This document shows positions 1 through 8,311 of a stretch of DNA of 64,000 nucleotides, in pieces. Both the position numbers and the translations under genes were made by a program. The notes under the pieces were generated by a model. The model ran no database searches. It was not told where the DNA came from and worked only from the letters and a program-made list of their open reading frames with translations. The stretch covers positions 1-64,000 of the forward strand of contig NZ_FODS01000012.1 of NCBI RefSeq assembly GCF_900110425.1. Reading direction: 5' to 3'. How positions within the stretch are numbered: position 1 is the stretch's first letter; the number at the start of each line of letters is the position of its first letter. This DNA is from Salinihabitans flavidus. Lineage in GTDB: Bacteria; Pseudomonadota; Alphaproteobacteria; Rhodobacterales; Rhodobacteraceae.

Positions 1-336
1 CTGCGAAAACGCGCCGCCACTGGAAACCACGAGTTCGACCGGCTCTGCGCCGATCTCGGTATCGAGCACCGCCTTGCCCCACCGATGCGGCCACAGACCA
101 ACGGAATGGTGGAGCGCTTCAACGGCCGGATCGAAGATGTCCTGCAGAGCCACCGGTTCCGCAGCGGAGAAGACCTGGAACAGACCATCCTTCGCTATGT
201 CCGGCTCTATAATGGCCAGCTCCCGCAATCAGTGCTCAAGGGCCGAACGCCCATCGACGCGCTCAAGGACTGGCATCGCCAGAAACCAGAAATCTTCAAG
301 AAACGACCGTATAATCACGCGGGATGTGACACCTAG
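1..336 (+). CDS. IS481-family transposase, 3' end (cut by window edge)
   Basis: C-terminal part of a DDE transposase. The frame is open from base 1, so the 5' end lies outside the window. The visible residues show the end of an rve-type catalytic core: the segment RPQTNGMVERFNGRIED carries the glutamate expected as the third DDE acid, followed by RYVRLYNGQLPQS and a short basic tail ending GCDT. This ending is typical of IS481-family elements. The stop is TAG at 334-336. The right terminal inverted repeat cannot be fixed without the left end. It sits about 450 bp from the 3' end of tRNA-Arg. Whether the element is complete cannot be told from here. Confidence 0.8.
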   Translation: MRKRAATGNHEFDRLCADLGIEHRLAPPMRPQTNGMVERFNGRIEDVLQSHRFRSGEDLEQTILRYVRLYNGQLPQSVLKGRTPIDALKDWHRQKPEIFKKRPYNHAGCDT

Positions 337-789
337 GCCAATGCCGGCAGCGCGAACCGGAGCGGACAGTCACTTTTTTACTCCCGCGCGGGATCAAGGC
401 CGAAGGCCGCCGCGCATCGCCGGGCCGCCCCCCGGCACGGCGATTTGGCGACGGTTCGTGCAAAGATTTGAGGTCGTCCGGATTTGGCAGGGATAAAGCA
501 CTGGCCCACAAACGTCTGCTCGCCGCACCGCGGCCCGTCGAGGCGCGCCTTGGGAGAAATGGCCGCCAACGGTTCAATCCAGCCATTCGCTGCGTTTTGC
601 ACGGACGACCGCTTGGCCTCTGCCCCGCCCTTTGGGCGTGTCATCGTGCTCTAGGTTACAGCCGTCCGACCGGCTTGCGCTCAACGCCCTTGCGGGTGAC
701 GATCACTGGGGCAGGCAGAAAACGATCCAAGGTTTGGGTCAGTTGATGACGTAAAGGTCAAAGTCATCTGACGTCGAACATCCGGGAAA
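337..789. other. Spacer between IS end and tRNA, no gene seen
   Basis: No convincing gene in this 450-bp stretch. Short open frames exist on both strands but have no recognisable domain, no good ribosome binding site and biased composition. It probably contains the right end of the insertion sequence and old mobile-element debris. This is inferred from position only. Confidence 0.4.
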
Positions 790-866
790 TGGCGCTCTGG
801 GGAGGATTCGAACCCCCGACCCCTTGATTCGTAGTCAAGTACTCTATCCAGCTGAGCTACCAGAGC
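790..866 (-). tRNA. tRNA-Arg (anticodon ACG)
   Basis: Full cloverleaf on the minus strand. The acceptor stem GCTCTGG pairs with CCAGAGC. The D arm is GCTC/GAGT, the anticodon stem CTTGA/TCAAG has loop CTACGAA, and the T arm GGGGG/CCTCC has loop TTCGAAT. The discriminator is G and the terminal CCA is encoded (790-792). The anticodon ACG would be edited to ICG and read CGU, CGC and CGA. The 3' end of the tRNA faces the IS remnant, the usual geometry for integration of genomic islands. Confidence 0.95.
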
Positions 867-926
867 GCGATGAGGCGTGTCCTAAATCCTGGGGCCGGTG
901 TTTGCAAGACCTTATCGGCAGAAATC

Positions 927-1619
927 TCAACCCGCCTCCGGACGCTCGAAGACGAACACCCCACCCCGCGAAAGCTCTTCGTGAATGACAAAGCCCTGCG
1001 CCCTCAGAAGGTGGCGGTTCTCCTTCATACCGGGCCGCCCGTAGATGTTGCGGTGCAGTTCCACGATCACTGCGCGCACCCCCGTCAGATCCGCGTGGCG
1101 AAAGAAATCGAGCTCCGCCCCCTCGATGTCCATCAGCAGCACGCTGGGCCGCGTTTGTGCGCGCAACGCCTCCCAGCGGCGCACCGGCACGCGCACCTTT
1201 TCGGCCCGCGCAAGGCCCTTGGTGATCTGCATTCCCGAGCCAAGGAAATTGCCCCGGATGAAGAACTCCGCCTCCTGCGGGGCGTCCGGCTCCGACAGGA
1301 CGATCTCATTGTGAAGCGCGATCGCCCCCTCGATCCCGTTGTGCCGGTAAAGCGACTCGATATGCGGCAAAAGCCGGTGATTGGCCTCGAAGGCGACCAT
1401 CGCCTCGGGTTTGCGATTGAACGCCGCAACCGCCCCAACGATGCCGGCGCCCGCGCCCATCTCCACCACGCGGTCGTGCGCCCCGATCACCTCCAGCGCG
1501 GCCAGAACCTCGCGCCGTTCATAGCGCCCCTGTTCAAGGTTGCGGATCATGGTGGGGCCGAGATGCGGCGCCTCGGGCACCTCCACCCCGTGATAGGTTG
1601 CGACGATCCGCGTGGTCAT
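927..1619 (-). CDS. FkbM-family SAM-dependent methyltransferase
   Basis: A 230-residue class I methyltransferase. The SAM-binding motif I is VVEMGAGAGIVG (residues 51-62). FkbM-family proteins typically carry a DIEGAE-like acidic motif, seen here at 164-169. The substrate is unknown; family members O-methylate sugars or small molecules. The ATG at 1619 is chosen because GAGGGG lies just upstream and the protein begins MTTRIVATYHG. An upstream in-frame extension runs into the kinase gene and looks non-coding. It is the last gene of a minus-strand series after the kinase, with a 73-bp gap. Confidence 0.8.
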   Translation of the reverse strand: MTTRIVATYHGVEVPEAPHLGPTMIRNLEQGRYERREVLAALEVIGAHDRVVEMGAGAGIVGAVAAFNRKPEAMVAFEANHRLLPHIESLYRHNGIEGAIALHNEIVLSEPDAPQEAEFFIRGNFLGSGMQITKGLARAEKVRVPVRRWEALRAQTRPSVLLMDIEGAELDFFRHADLTGVRAVIVELHRNIYGRPGMKENRHLLRAQGFVIHEELSRGGVFVFERPEAG

Positions 1620-1692
1620 ATGCCCCTCACCTGCCCGATTGCCCGGCTTGCACAGTGGCGACCAGCGGCGGCGGGCGCAAGCCCGCAACCGC

Positions 1693-3081
1693 TCAACTCG
1701 TCGCCACGTCGCTCTTGGGCAGGCAGATCTCGAACACCGTTCCCTCCGGCCCCGTCCGCTTGAGATCCAGCGATCCGCCATGTCCGCGCAGCAGCTCCGC
1801 CGAGATCGCAAGACCAAGGCCCATCCCGCCCTTGCGCGCGCCGCCCTGAAACGGCTCGAACAGGTGCTCGCGCGCCCGCGGCGGCAGGCCCGGCCCGGTG
1901 TCCGAGACTGTCAGGATCCACGCCGCGTCATCCTCGCGCGCGCCGACAGAGATTTCGCCCGGCTGCCCGGAACTCATGATCGCCTGCCGGGCGTTGCGCA
2001 CAAGATTGGCGATCACGCGGTAAAGCTGCTCGGAATCGGCGCGGACGATCAGCCCCGCGGGAATATCCTCGGAAAAGCTCAGGTCATACTCCCCCACCGA
2101 CAGCCTCTCGCTCTCGATCACGTCGGATACGATATCCATCAGCGGGAACCGCGACAGGCGCGGCGGCGGCTCCTCGGCCTTGCCAAAGGCCAGCGTGCTT
2201 TCGCAGATATGCACCGCCCGCGTGATAGAGTTGACGAGCTTGGGCGCCATCCGCTTGACCGTCGGATCCTCGCTCGTCTCGATCCGGTCGGTGAAAAGCT
2301 GCGCCGAGGTCAGGATATTGCGCAGATCGTGGCTCACCTTCGCGACCGCCGCGCCAAGCTGCGCCAGCCGGTCCTTCTGGCGAAGCAATGCCGTCAGCTC
2401 CGACTGCATGGATTGCAGCGCGTCCTCCGCCTCGCGCAATTCCCGCACCCCCGCGCTGGGGCGTATGATCCGCCGCGTATCCTCAGGGGCGGCGGCATAG
2501 GTCTGCATCGCGCCAACGACCCGCTTGATCGGGCGCACCAGAATCGCCCGCACCGCCAAGAACAGCAGCACGGCGGTAAAGACCGAGATCACCGCCGACA
2601 GCAGCAGGATATTGAGACCATAGTCCAGCATCGCCCGCCGCAGCCCGTCGGTCTGCATTGTCACCTCGATCAGGATGCCCGCCTCGCGCACCGGCGCGCC
2701 GATGACCCGGATCACCCGCGTCTGCGTGTCGAACAACACCATCATCGCATCGCGGATCAACTCGAACGCGGACGCGTCGCGCAGGTCGTGGGTCGCATGG
2801 ATCGGGGCCGGAATGGGCGACGACAGCATGAGCTGGCGCGCCTCGTCGCGCCGCAGCACGACGTTGAGCACCTCGGCATTGCGCAGCAACTCCGTCTCCA
2901 GCTCGGCGTCGATCATGTCATCGGCCAGCAACACCAGCGACGCGATCTGCGCCCGCTCCAGCCGCGACAGAAGGAAATCCTCCCGGAACCGCGCCACCGA
3001 CGGCACGAAGATCAGAATCTCCGCCAGCATCACGAAGATGATCGTCAGGATCAGGAATCGCCCTGAAAGCGTATTGAGCAT
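1693..3081 (-). CDS. Membrane sensor histidine kinase (orphan)
   Basis: A 462-residue HAMP-containing histidine kinase. Membrane segments lie near residues 8-28 and 156-180 and bracket a periplasmic sensor region of about 125 residues. A HAMP-like linker follows. The H box KVSHDLRN has the phospho-acceptor at His251. The ATP-binding domain shows an N box (NLVRNARQ, 359-366), a G1 box (DTGPGLP, 394-400) and a G2 box (GMGLGLA, 419-425). No response regulator is adjacent, so its partner is elsewhere. It sits 24 bp downstream of the disulfide-reductase homologue and is probably cotranscribed. The signal sensed is unknown. Confidence 0.9.
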   Translation of the reverse strand: MLNTLSGRFLILTIIFVMLAEILIFVPSVARFREDFLLSRLERAQIASLVLLADDMIDAELETELLRNAEVLNVVLRRDEARQLMLSSPIPAPIHATHDLRDASAFELIRDAMMVLFDTQTRVIRVIGAPVREAGILIEVTMQTDGLRRAMLDYGLNILLLSAVISVFTAVLLFLAVRAILVRPIKRVVGAMQTYAAAPEDTRRIIRPSAGVRELREAEDALQSMQSELTALLRQKDRLAQLGAAVAKVSHDLRNILTSAQLFTDRIETSEDPTVKRMAPKLVNSITRAVHICESTLAFGKAEEPPPRLSRFPLMDIVSDVIESERLSVGEYDLSFSEDIPAGLIVRADSEQLYRVIANLVRNARQAIMSSGQPGEISVGAREDDAAWILTVSDTGPGLPPRAREHLFEPFQGGARKGGMGLGLAISAELLRGHGGSLDLKRTGPEGTVFEICLPKSDVATS

Positions 3082-3105
3082 GCGCGCCCTCTTCCCCCGG
3101 TCCGG

Positions 3106-4524
3106 TTACGGCAGCCAGCGTTGCACCAGCCGCACCACACGCTTGACCGTAGGGCTTTCAAACAGTCTTGGCGAGAAAAACGCCCCCGCGACCCGTTTGT
3201 TCAGCTCGGCATATGTCGGATAGGGCGCGACCATTCCCGCGACCGCCGACAGCCGCAGGCCGTGCGCCATCACCATCGACCAAAGCGCGATCAACTCCCC
3301 GGCCTGCTGGCCGACGATGGACACCCCCACCGGGCGCCCCTCCACCACCATCAGCTTGATCATTCCCTCGGTCTGCCGCTCCGCCCGCGCGCGGTCGTTC
3401 TCGGCATAGGGAACGCGCATGACCTTGAGTGTGACGCCGTGGCGATCGCGCGCCTCCTGCTCCGTCAGGCCGATCTGCGCCAGTTCCGGATCGCTGTAGG
3501 TGGCGCGCGGCAGATGCGATGTTCTGGCCTTCACCGGCAGCCCGAAAAGCGCCGAACGGATCACAAGCCCCGCGTGATACCCAGCCACATGGGTGAACTG
3601 CATACCCCCTGCCGCATCGCCAATCGCGTACACCCGCCGGTTCGAACTGCGCAAAGAGGCATTGACCGCGACGCCCGCGCCCGTCGCCTCGATCCCGGCG
3701 GCCTCAAGGTTGAGCCGCTCCACGTTGGCCTTGCGCCCCACAGCGATCAGCAGATGCGAACCTTCGAAAACCCGGCCATCGGTCACCTCGACCTCCACCG
3801 CACCATCGCGCTGACGCACCTGCGCGGCCATCGCGTGCTCTTCGATCTGCACGCCCTCCTCGCGCAGCGCGTCAAGCACGATGCCCGCCATCTCCGTGTC
3901 GTCCTGACCGAGCGCACGCGCGCCCTCGATCACCGTCACCTCGCAGCCAAGGCGCCGGTGCGCCTGCGCCAACTCTATCCCGATTGGCCCGCCGCCGATG
4001 ATCAGAAGATGACCGGGCCGCTCGCGCAGGTCGAACACCGTCTCGTTGGTCAGATAGGGCACCTCGATCAGGCCCGGAATCGGCGGCACCAGCGGCGAGG
4101 ATCCGGTGGCGATCACGATCCGCCGGGCCGAAATCAGGCAGTTGCCCGCCTCCACCTCCGACGGAGAGACGAAGTGGCCATACTCCTGGATCACCCGCAC
4201 ACCCAGCGCCTCGAACCGCTCCACCGAATCATGCGGTGCAATCTGGTCGATCACATCGGCCACGTGGCGCTGCGCGGCGGCGAAATCCACCTCCGGCGCA
4301 CCCGGCGTGACGCCGAAGGCCGCACCGCCGCGATGCGCCTGCGCCGCCTTGCCCGCCGCCAGAAGCGACTTGGACGGCACGCATCCGTAGTTGAGACAAT
4401 CGCCCCCCATGCGCCCGCCTTCCAGCAAGGTGACATCGGCGCCCATCTGCGCCGCGCCCGACGCCACCGAAAGCCCGCCCGATCCGGCCCCGATCACAAG
4501 AAGATCCGTCTTCACATAGTCCAT
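3106..4524 (-). CDS. FAD-dependent pyridine nucleotide-disulfide oxidoreductase (MerA/Lpd-like)
   Basis: A 472-residue flavoprotein of the dihydrolipoamide dehydrogenase/mercuric reductase superfamily. It has an FAD-binding GAGSGG (12-17), a redox-active disulfide in GGDCLNYGCVPSK (Cys43, Cys48), a second Rossmann motif GGGPIGIE for NAD(P)H and a C-terminal dimerisation domain. The C-terminal HPTxxE motif, whose His is the catalytic base in lipoamide dehydrogenase, reads YPTYAE here. This points away from a true Lpd and towards MerA-like enzymes, although no MerA N-terminal heavy-metal domain or C-terminal Cys pair is present. The start lies 1 bp downstream of the stop of the VTT gene, so they form an operon. 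Confidence 0.9.
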   Translation of the reverse strand: MDYVKTDLLVIGAGSGGLSVASGAAQMGADVTLLEGGRMGGDCLNYGCVPSKSLLAAGKAAQAHRGGAAFGVTPGAPEVDFAAAQRHVADVIDQIAPHDSVERFEALGVRVIQEYGHFVSPSEVEAGNCLISARRIVIATGSSPLVPPIPGLIEVPYLTNETVFDLRERPGHLLIIGGGPIGIELAQAHRRLGCEVTVIEGARALGQDDTEMAGIVLDALREEGVQIEEHAMAAQVRQRDGAVEVEVTDGRVFEGSHLLIAVGRKANVERLNLEAAGIEATGAGVAVNASLRSSNRRVYAIGDAAGGMQFTHVAGYHAGLVIRSALFGLPVKARTSHLPRATYSDPELAQIGLTEQEARDRHGVTLKVMRVPYAENDRARAERQTEGMIKLMVVEGRPVGVSIVGQQAGELIALWSMVMAHGLRLSAVAGMVAPYPTYAELNKRVAGAFFSPRLFESPTVKRVVRLVQRWLP

Positions 4525-4525
4525 C

Positions 4526-5257
4526 TCATACCCCCTTGCGGCCAGTGATGGCCCGGATCACCACTGGCAGAAGCGCCAGCGCGCACAACCCCAGAATCGG
4601 CAGCAGGATATGCGGCTCGAATATGATTCCAAGGTCCGGCGTCTCCCCGCGTTCGAAGACCTCGCCCAGCCCCGCACCGACCGAGGTGTAAACCAGCCCC
4701 CCCGGAATGATGCCAAGGAAGGTGGAGGTCGCAAAGCGTGACAATCGCACACCCACCAGCGCCGGCACGAGATTGGCGACGAAAAACGGCACCGCCGGCA
4801 CCAGCCGGATCAGGAACAGCATCGGCCACTGGTTGGCGTCGATCCCCGCTTTGATCCGCTTGATCATGCCCTCGCTCGCATCCATCCGCGCGGCAAGCCG
4901 CTCTCCCAGCCCCCAGCGCGCGGCAAGAAAGATCAGCACCGCTCCGATGGTCGCCGCCCCCACGTTGAAGACTGTGCCGGGAAAGATGCCGAAGAGGAAC
5001 CCCCCCGTGAGCGTCGCCACCGTCGCACCGGGCAGCGAGAACGCCACGATACCGACATAAAGCGCCATGAACCCCGCCGCCGTCACCGCGTAATGCGCGT
5101 TGCGAAACGCCAGCAACGCCTCTCGATTCTCGCGCAGCGCCTCGAAGCTGATCACATCGCGCAAAAGCACTGCGCCCAGAACGGCCGCCATGGCAATGAC
5201 CGCGATCGGCACAAGCCGCGCCATACCGGATTTCGGTGTCTTGTTCATCTCGGTCAT
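4526..5257 (-). CDS. TVP38/TMEM64 (VTT/DedA-like) integral membrane protein
   Basis: A 243-residue membrane protein with about five or six hydrophobic segments. It has the conserved VTT region, with a re-entrant segment [17 protein letters not shown] and the later motif [17 protein letters not shown]. Family members are implicated in lipid scrambling or envelope homeostasis. The ATG at 5257 ([11 protein letters not shown]) is preferred because AGGGG lies 8-9 bases upstream; 5248 is a possible alternative. It heads an apparent minus-strand operon with the flavoprotein and the kinase. A VTT protein next to a MerA-like flavoprotein is a recurrent bacterial pairing, but the joint function is not established. 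Confidence 0.85.
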   Translation of the reverse strand: MTEMNKTPKSGMARLVPIAVIAMAAVLGAVLLRDVISFEALRENREALLAFRNAHYAVTAAGFMALYVGIVAFSLPGATVATLTGGFLFGIFPGTVFNVGAATIGAVLIFLAARWGLGERLAARMDASEGMIKRIKAGIDANQWPMLFLIRLVPAVPFFVANLVPALVGVRLSRFATSTFLGIIPGGLVYTSVGAGLGEVFERGETPDLGIIFEPHILLPILGLCALALLPVVIRAITGRKGV

Positions 5258-5396
5258 CGCCGCCCCTGTGCTGTCCTGTCCGGGCCAAGATGCGGCAGGC
5301 GGGCGCAAAACAACAGGCCCCTCACGGGCGCTTGACCGGGGGCGGGCAATCCGTGATCCTCGCGCGGATTTTTGTCGTCATTCCCCGCAAGGCCGT

Positions 5397-5425
5397 TTGA
5401 CTTATCCGCGCAGCCCCCCTATAGA
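5397..5425 (+). promoter_or_regulatory. sigma70-type promoter of rpmH
   Basis: TTGACT (5397-5402), a 17-bp spacer and TATAGA (5420-5425), about 67 bp before the rpmH start. This is a near-consensus housekeeping promoter in the expected place. Confidence 0.8.
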
Positions 5426-5492
5426 CCGGGCTTCGAAAAGATTTCGGGTCCGGCGCCCTGACCGCCGCCGCCCACAGACCGGAGACAGCGCG

Positions 5493-5627
5493 ATGAAACG
5501 CACCTTTCAACCCTCGAACCTTGTTCGCAAGCGCCGGCATGGATTCCGCTCGCGCATGGCCACCAAGGCCGGCCGGAAGATCCTGAACGCCCGCCGCGCC
5601 CGTGGCCGCAAGTCGCTGAGCGCGTAA
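5493..5627 (+). CDS. rpmH: 50S ribosomal protein L34
   Basis: A 44-residue, highly basic protein ([17 protein letters not shown]...), the canonical L34 sequence and length. The ATG at 5493 follows the GGAGAC ribosome binding site. It is the first gene of rpmH-rnpA-yidD, driven by the strong promoter at 5397-5425. Upstream in-frame open sequence is not coding, since L34 always starts at MKRT. Confidence 0.98.
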   Translation: MKRTFQPSNLVRKRRHGFRSRMATKAGRKILNARRARGRKSLSA

Positions 5628-5653
5628 CCCGCGCCATCGGCACCGATACGGAC

Positions 5654-6079
5654 ATGACACCGCCGGAGGCCCCCGTGAATGGCGATACCGCCACTCAGGG
5701 TGACAGGCCCCCGGCGGTGTCCGTTTGCGTGCTCGGTCTCAAGAGCCGGCCGGAATTTCTCGCCGCCGCCCGCGCCCGCAAGCAGGGCACCAAGGGCATG
5801 ATGGTGCAGGCCCGCCGCCGCGCCCCGGATGAGCCCGCCCCTCAGGACGCGATCCGCGTCGGCTTCACCTGCTCGAAAAAGGTCGGCAACGCCGTGGCCC
5901 GCAACCGCGCCAAGCGCCGCCTGCGCGAGGTCGCGCGGCTCGTGTTGCCCCGTCACGGGCGGGGCGGCTGGGACTATGTGCTGATCGGTCGCGCCGGGGC
6001 CACGACCACCCGCCCTTTCGAAGATCTGCAAGCCGACCTTATATATGCGCTGTCGAAACTGCATTCGGATCGCGCATGA
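5654..6079 (+). CDS. rnpA: Ribonuclease P protein component
   Basis: A basic protein of 141 residues that binds the RNase P RNA for tRNA 5' maturation. The family signature is at RVGFTCSKKVGNAVARNRAKRRLRE (described by its key blocks SKKVGNAV and RNRAKRR). The N-terminus before residue ~25 is not conserved. GTG at 5675, preceded at good spacing by GGAGG, is a plausible alternative start and would remove seven residues. It lies directly after rpmH and overlaps yidD by 4 bp (ATGA). Confidence 0.95.
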   Translation: MTPPEAPVNGDTATQGDRPPAVSVCVLGLKSRPEFLAAARARKQGTKGMMVQARRRAPDEPAPQDAIRVGFTCSKKVGNAVARNRAKRRLREVARLVLPRHGRGGWDYVLIGRAGATTTRPFEDLQADLIYALSKLHSDRA

Positions 6080-6297
6080 CCCTTCTGGCCCGCATCCTCG
6101 CGCTTCCCGTCCGCGCCTACCGGCTGATCTTCTCGCCGTGGGTGGGGTTCAACTGCCGCTATCACCCGACCTGTAGCGCCTATGCGCTGGAGGCGCTGGA
6201 AAAGCATGGCGGGATCAAGGGCGGCTGGCTCGCAATGCGCCGCATCGCCCGCTGCCATCCGTGGGGAAGCTGCGGCGTGGACAACGTGCCCGACTGA
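6076..6297 (+). CDS. yidD: Membrane protein insertion efficiency factor YidD
   Basis: A 73-residue protein with an amphipathic N-terminus and the family core YRLIFSPWVGFNCRYHPTCSAYALEAL, including the conserved FNCRYHPTCS block, then HPWGSCGVD. It assists YidC-dependent membrane protein insertion. The start overlaps the rnpA stop (ATGA). In many bacteria yidC follows; here a convergent PHA synthase gene and a dispersed repeat follow instead, so the usual rpmH-rnpA-yidD-yidC order is interrupted. Confidence 0.95.
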   Translation: MTLLARILALPVRAYRLIFSPWVGFNCRYHPTCSAYALEALEKHGGIKGGWLAMRRIARCHPWGSCGVDNVPD

Positions 6298-6398
6298 CCC
6301 GCGTCCGGCGTTTGGTGCCGGATCGGCCCTCTTTTACCCGAAAACGCAACGCCCGCACGCTTAATAGTGCCCGCAGGTGCGAGCGCCGCGAATTCGCC

Positions 6399-6477
6399 AC
6401 CGACGCGATACCGACGTTTTACCGACGTGATACCGAAACGGGTTTTCCCACGATTTCAGCGCATTAACCCCGATTCG
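6399..6477 (+). repeat. 79-bp dispersed element, copy A
   Basis: Four 11-bp direct units start at 6399 (ACCGACGCGAT, ACCGACGTTTT, ACCGACGTGAT, ACCGAAACGGG). They are followed by a T-rich tract, ATTTCAGCGC, ATTAACC and a terminal GATTCG. Four closely related copies occur in this window. This one lies between the convergent genes yidD and the PHA synthase, ending 15 bp from the synthase stop. Confidence 0.9.
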
Positions 6478-6492
6478 GCCCGAACGCCCCGG

Positions 6493-8154
6493 TCAGGTCT
6501 GAAACACGTAGGTTCCGGGCGCTTCGACAAGCGGGGCATACCCCGCCTCCGGCGCCCCCATCCCCGGCACCGGCCCTGCGCCACTGCTTCTCGCGGCCAG
6601 CCATTCCGCCCATTCCGGCCACCACGATCCGGGCTTCGGGTCCTGCTGCTCAAACCAGTCGTCCGGCCCGATATAAAGCGCCTCGGCCGGGCGGTGCGAT
6701 ATGCGGTAATGCCGCCGGGGATGGCCCGGCTCGCTCACGATCCCGCCGTTATGCCCGCCCTTTGTCAGAACGAAATCCAGATCGCCATGGGTGAAAAGCC
6801 GCGTCTTATAAACCGACCGCCAGGGCGCAATGTGGTCGGTCTCGGTGGCCACGACGAACATGGGCGCGGTGATGTCCTTGAGCGCGATCACCCGCCCCTC
6901 CACCGCGAACCGCCCGGCACTCAGCCGGTTCTCCAGAAACAGCGCGCGCAGGTATTCCGAATGCATCCGCGCCGGCATCCGCGTGGTGTCCGAGTTCCAC
7001 ACGCCGATATCGCTCGGCAGATTCTCCTTGCCCAGAAAATAGCGCCGCACGGCGCGGGAGTAGACCAGATCTTCGGCCCGGATCGTGGCAAAGGTGCGCG
7101 CCATCTGCGGACGGTCGAGATAGCCCTGCTCCCACATCATATCCTCCAGAAACGCGACCTGGCTTTCATCGAGAAACAGCAGCAGTTCGCCCGCTTCGGC
7201 GAAATCGATCTGCGCCGCCATGAGCGATACAGACGCCAGCCGTTCATCCCCGTCGCGCGCCATCGTGGCCGCCGTGATCGACAGCATGGTCCCCCCAAGG
7301 CAATAGCCGACGGCATGGATCTTTTGCTCGGGGACAATGGCGCTGACGGCGTCAAGCGCGGCCAGGACACCGCGCTTGCGGTAATCCTCCAGCGACAGTT
7401 CGGCCTGATCGACCGTCGGGTTGCACCACGAGATCATGAAGACTGTGAAGCCTTGCCCGACAAGGTAATTGACCAACGAATTATGCGGCGACAGATCGAG
7501 AATATAGTATTTCATGATCCACGCCGGGATGATCAGGATGGGCTCGGCCTGCACCGTCTCGGTTTGCGGAGCGTATTGAATCAACTCGAAAATATCGTTC
7601 CGGAATACCACCTCGCCCGGGGTGCAGGCCAGATCCTTGCCGATCTCGAAGCCTTCCGGCGCCGGTTGGTGAACCTGCGTGACCGTCTTGACGAAATCGG
7701 AGGTGAAGTTCGCGGCCCCATCGGTCAGGTTCCGCCCTCCGCGCCGGGTCGTTTCCTCGATGATCTCAGGGTTGAGCCAGGGAAAATTCGACGGCGCGAC
7801 GGTATCCAGAAGCTGCCGGGCCATGAACCGGGTTCTGTCCGCATCCGCTTGGCGCATGCCCCGCAGCGGGTCGGTAGCATAGTCCCACCAATCCTGCACC
7901 GCGAGAAAGCTCTGTTGCCAGAGCGCAAAGGGCATCTTCTGCCAGCCGGGATGCTGAAAACGATGGTCATAGCTTTTGGGTTTAAAAGAGGATTCGGTGT
8001 CGGCACCGGACCCCGACGCCGCCATCATCAGGCGCATGACATTGCGCTGCGCCCGTTCGGCGAGCTCCAGTTGCCGTCCGGGCGACCGGCTCAGATGCTG
8101 CGCCCAATCGCTCCATGCTTCGGTGAAGGCATGGGACGAAACGCCCCCGCTCAT
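6493..8154 (-). CDS. phaC: Poly(3-hydroxyalkanoate) synthase (PhaC), main open frame; 5' end probably frameshifted
   Basis: Polymerises hydroxyacyl-CoA into PHA storage granules. The 553-residue frame has the N-terminal PhaC domain and an alpha/beta-hydrolase core with the lipase-like box GYCLGG (nucleophile Cys). The acid lies in ETDHIAPW and the catalytic His in GGHNGGIV. Coding sequence appears to continue upstream of the ATG at 8154 as ARIGNRIARAAFAR but hits a TGA at 8209-8211. A good start at 8311 (MVKSPSKS..., with AGGG upstream) leads into the same region in another frame. Removing one G from the GGGCCC run near 8194-8199 would join the two into one protein of about 600 residues. It may be a real frameshift or a sequence error; the catalytic core is intact. 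Confidence 0.85.
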   Translation of the reverse strand: MSGGVSSHAFTEAWSDWAQHLSRSPGRQLELAERAQRNVMRLMMAASGSGADTESSFKPKSYDHRFQHPGWQKMPFALWQQSFLAVQDWWDYATDPLRGMRQADADRTRFMARQLLDTVAPSNFPWLNPEIIEETTRRGGRNLTDGAANFTSDFVKTVTQVHQPAPEGFEIGKDLACTPGEVVFRNDIFELIQYAPQTETVQAEPILIIPAWIMKYYILDLSPHNSLVNYLVGQGFTVFMISWCNPTVDQAELSLEDYRKRGVLAALDAVSAIVPEQKIHAVGYCLGGTMLSITAATMARDGDERLASVSLMAAQIDFAEAGELLLFLDESQVAFLEDMMWEQGYLDRPQMARTFATIRAEDLVYSRAVRRYFLGKENLPSDIGVWNSDTTRMPARMHSEYLRALFLENRLSAGRFAVEGRVIALKDITAPMFVVATETDHIAPWRSVYKTRLFTHGDLDFVLTKGGHNGGIVSEPGHPRRHYRISHRPAEALYIGPDDWFEQQDPKPGSWWPEWAEWLAARSSGAGPVPGMGAPEAGYAPLVEAPGTYVFQT

Positions 8155-8199
8155 CCGCGCAAAGGCCGCACGCGCGATCCGGTTGCCGATGCGGGCCCG

Positions 8200-8311
8200 T
8201 GGGTGGGGTCATGCGGGGCTGCGGGCTGATGTCTGCCACGGGCGCGGACGACTTCTGACCCTTGGCGCGCGCGCCTTTCGCCGGGCTGGATTTCGATGGC
8301 GATTTGACCAT
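8200..8311 (-). pseudogene. Probable original N-terminus of phaC, out of frame
   Basis: From the ATG at 8311 the frame reads MVKSPSKSSPAKGARAKGQK and on to ...PQPRMTPPT, a low-complexity Lys/Ser/Ala/Pro leader of the kind found at PhaC N-termini. It then drifts into sequence unlike protein, while the phaC frame takes over. An AGGG motif sits 10 bases before the ATG. This is best read as the displaced first ~37 codons of phaC. Confidence 0.5.

Noticed and set aside
1612-3066. Long plus-strand frame over the kinase gene
   Set aside because: Shadow of the histidine kinase; composition is Arg/His/Gln-rich and there is no ribosome binding site.
5050-5063. GATACCGACATAAA resembling a sixth repeat copy
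   Set aside because: It is a single unit inside the VTT coding sequence without the neighbouring units or the TTAAC and GATTCG parts.
5300-5492. Replication origin near rpmH
   Set aside because: rpmH adjoins oriC in some bacteria, but no DnaA box cluster, AT-rich stretch or dnaA gene is visible here.
6399-6442. Possible CRISPR-like array from the 11-bp repeats
   Set aside because: Units are contiguous without spacers and far too short; no cas genes in the window.
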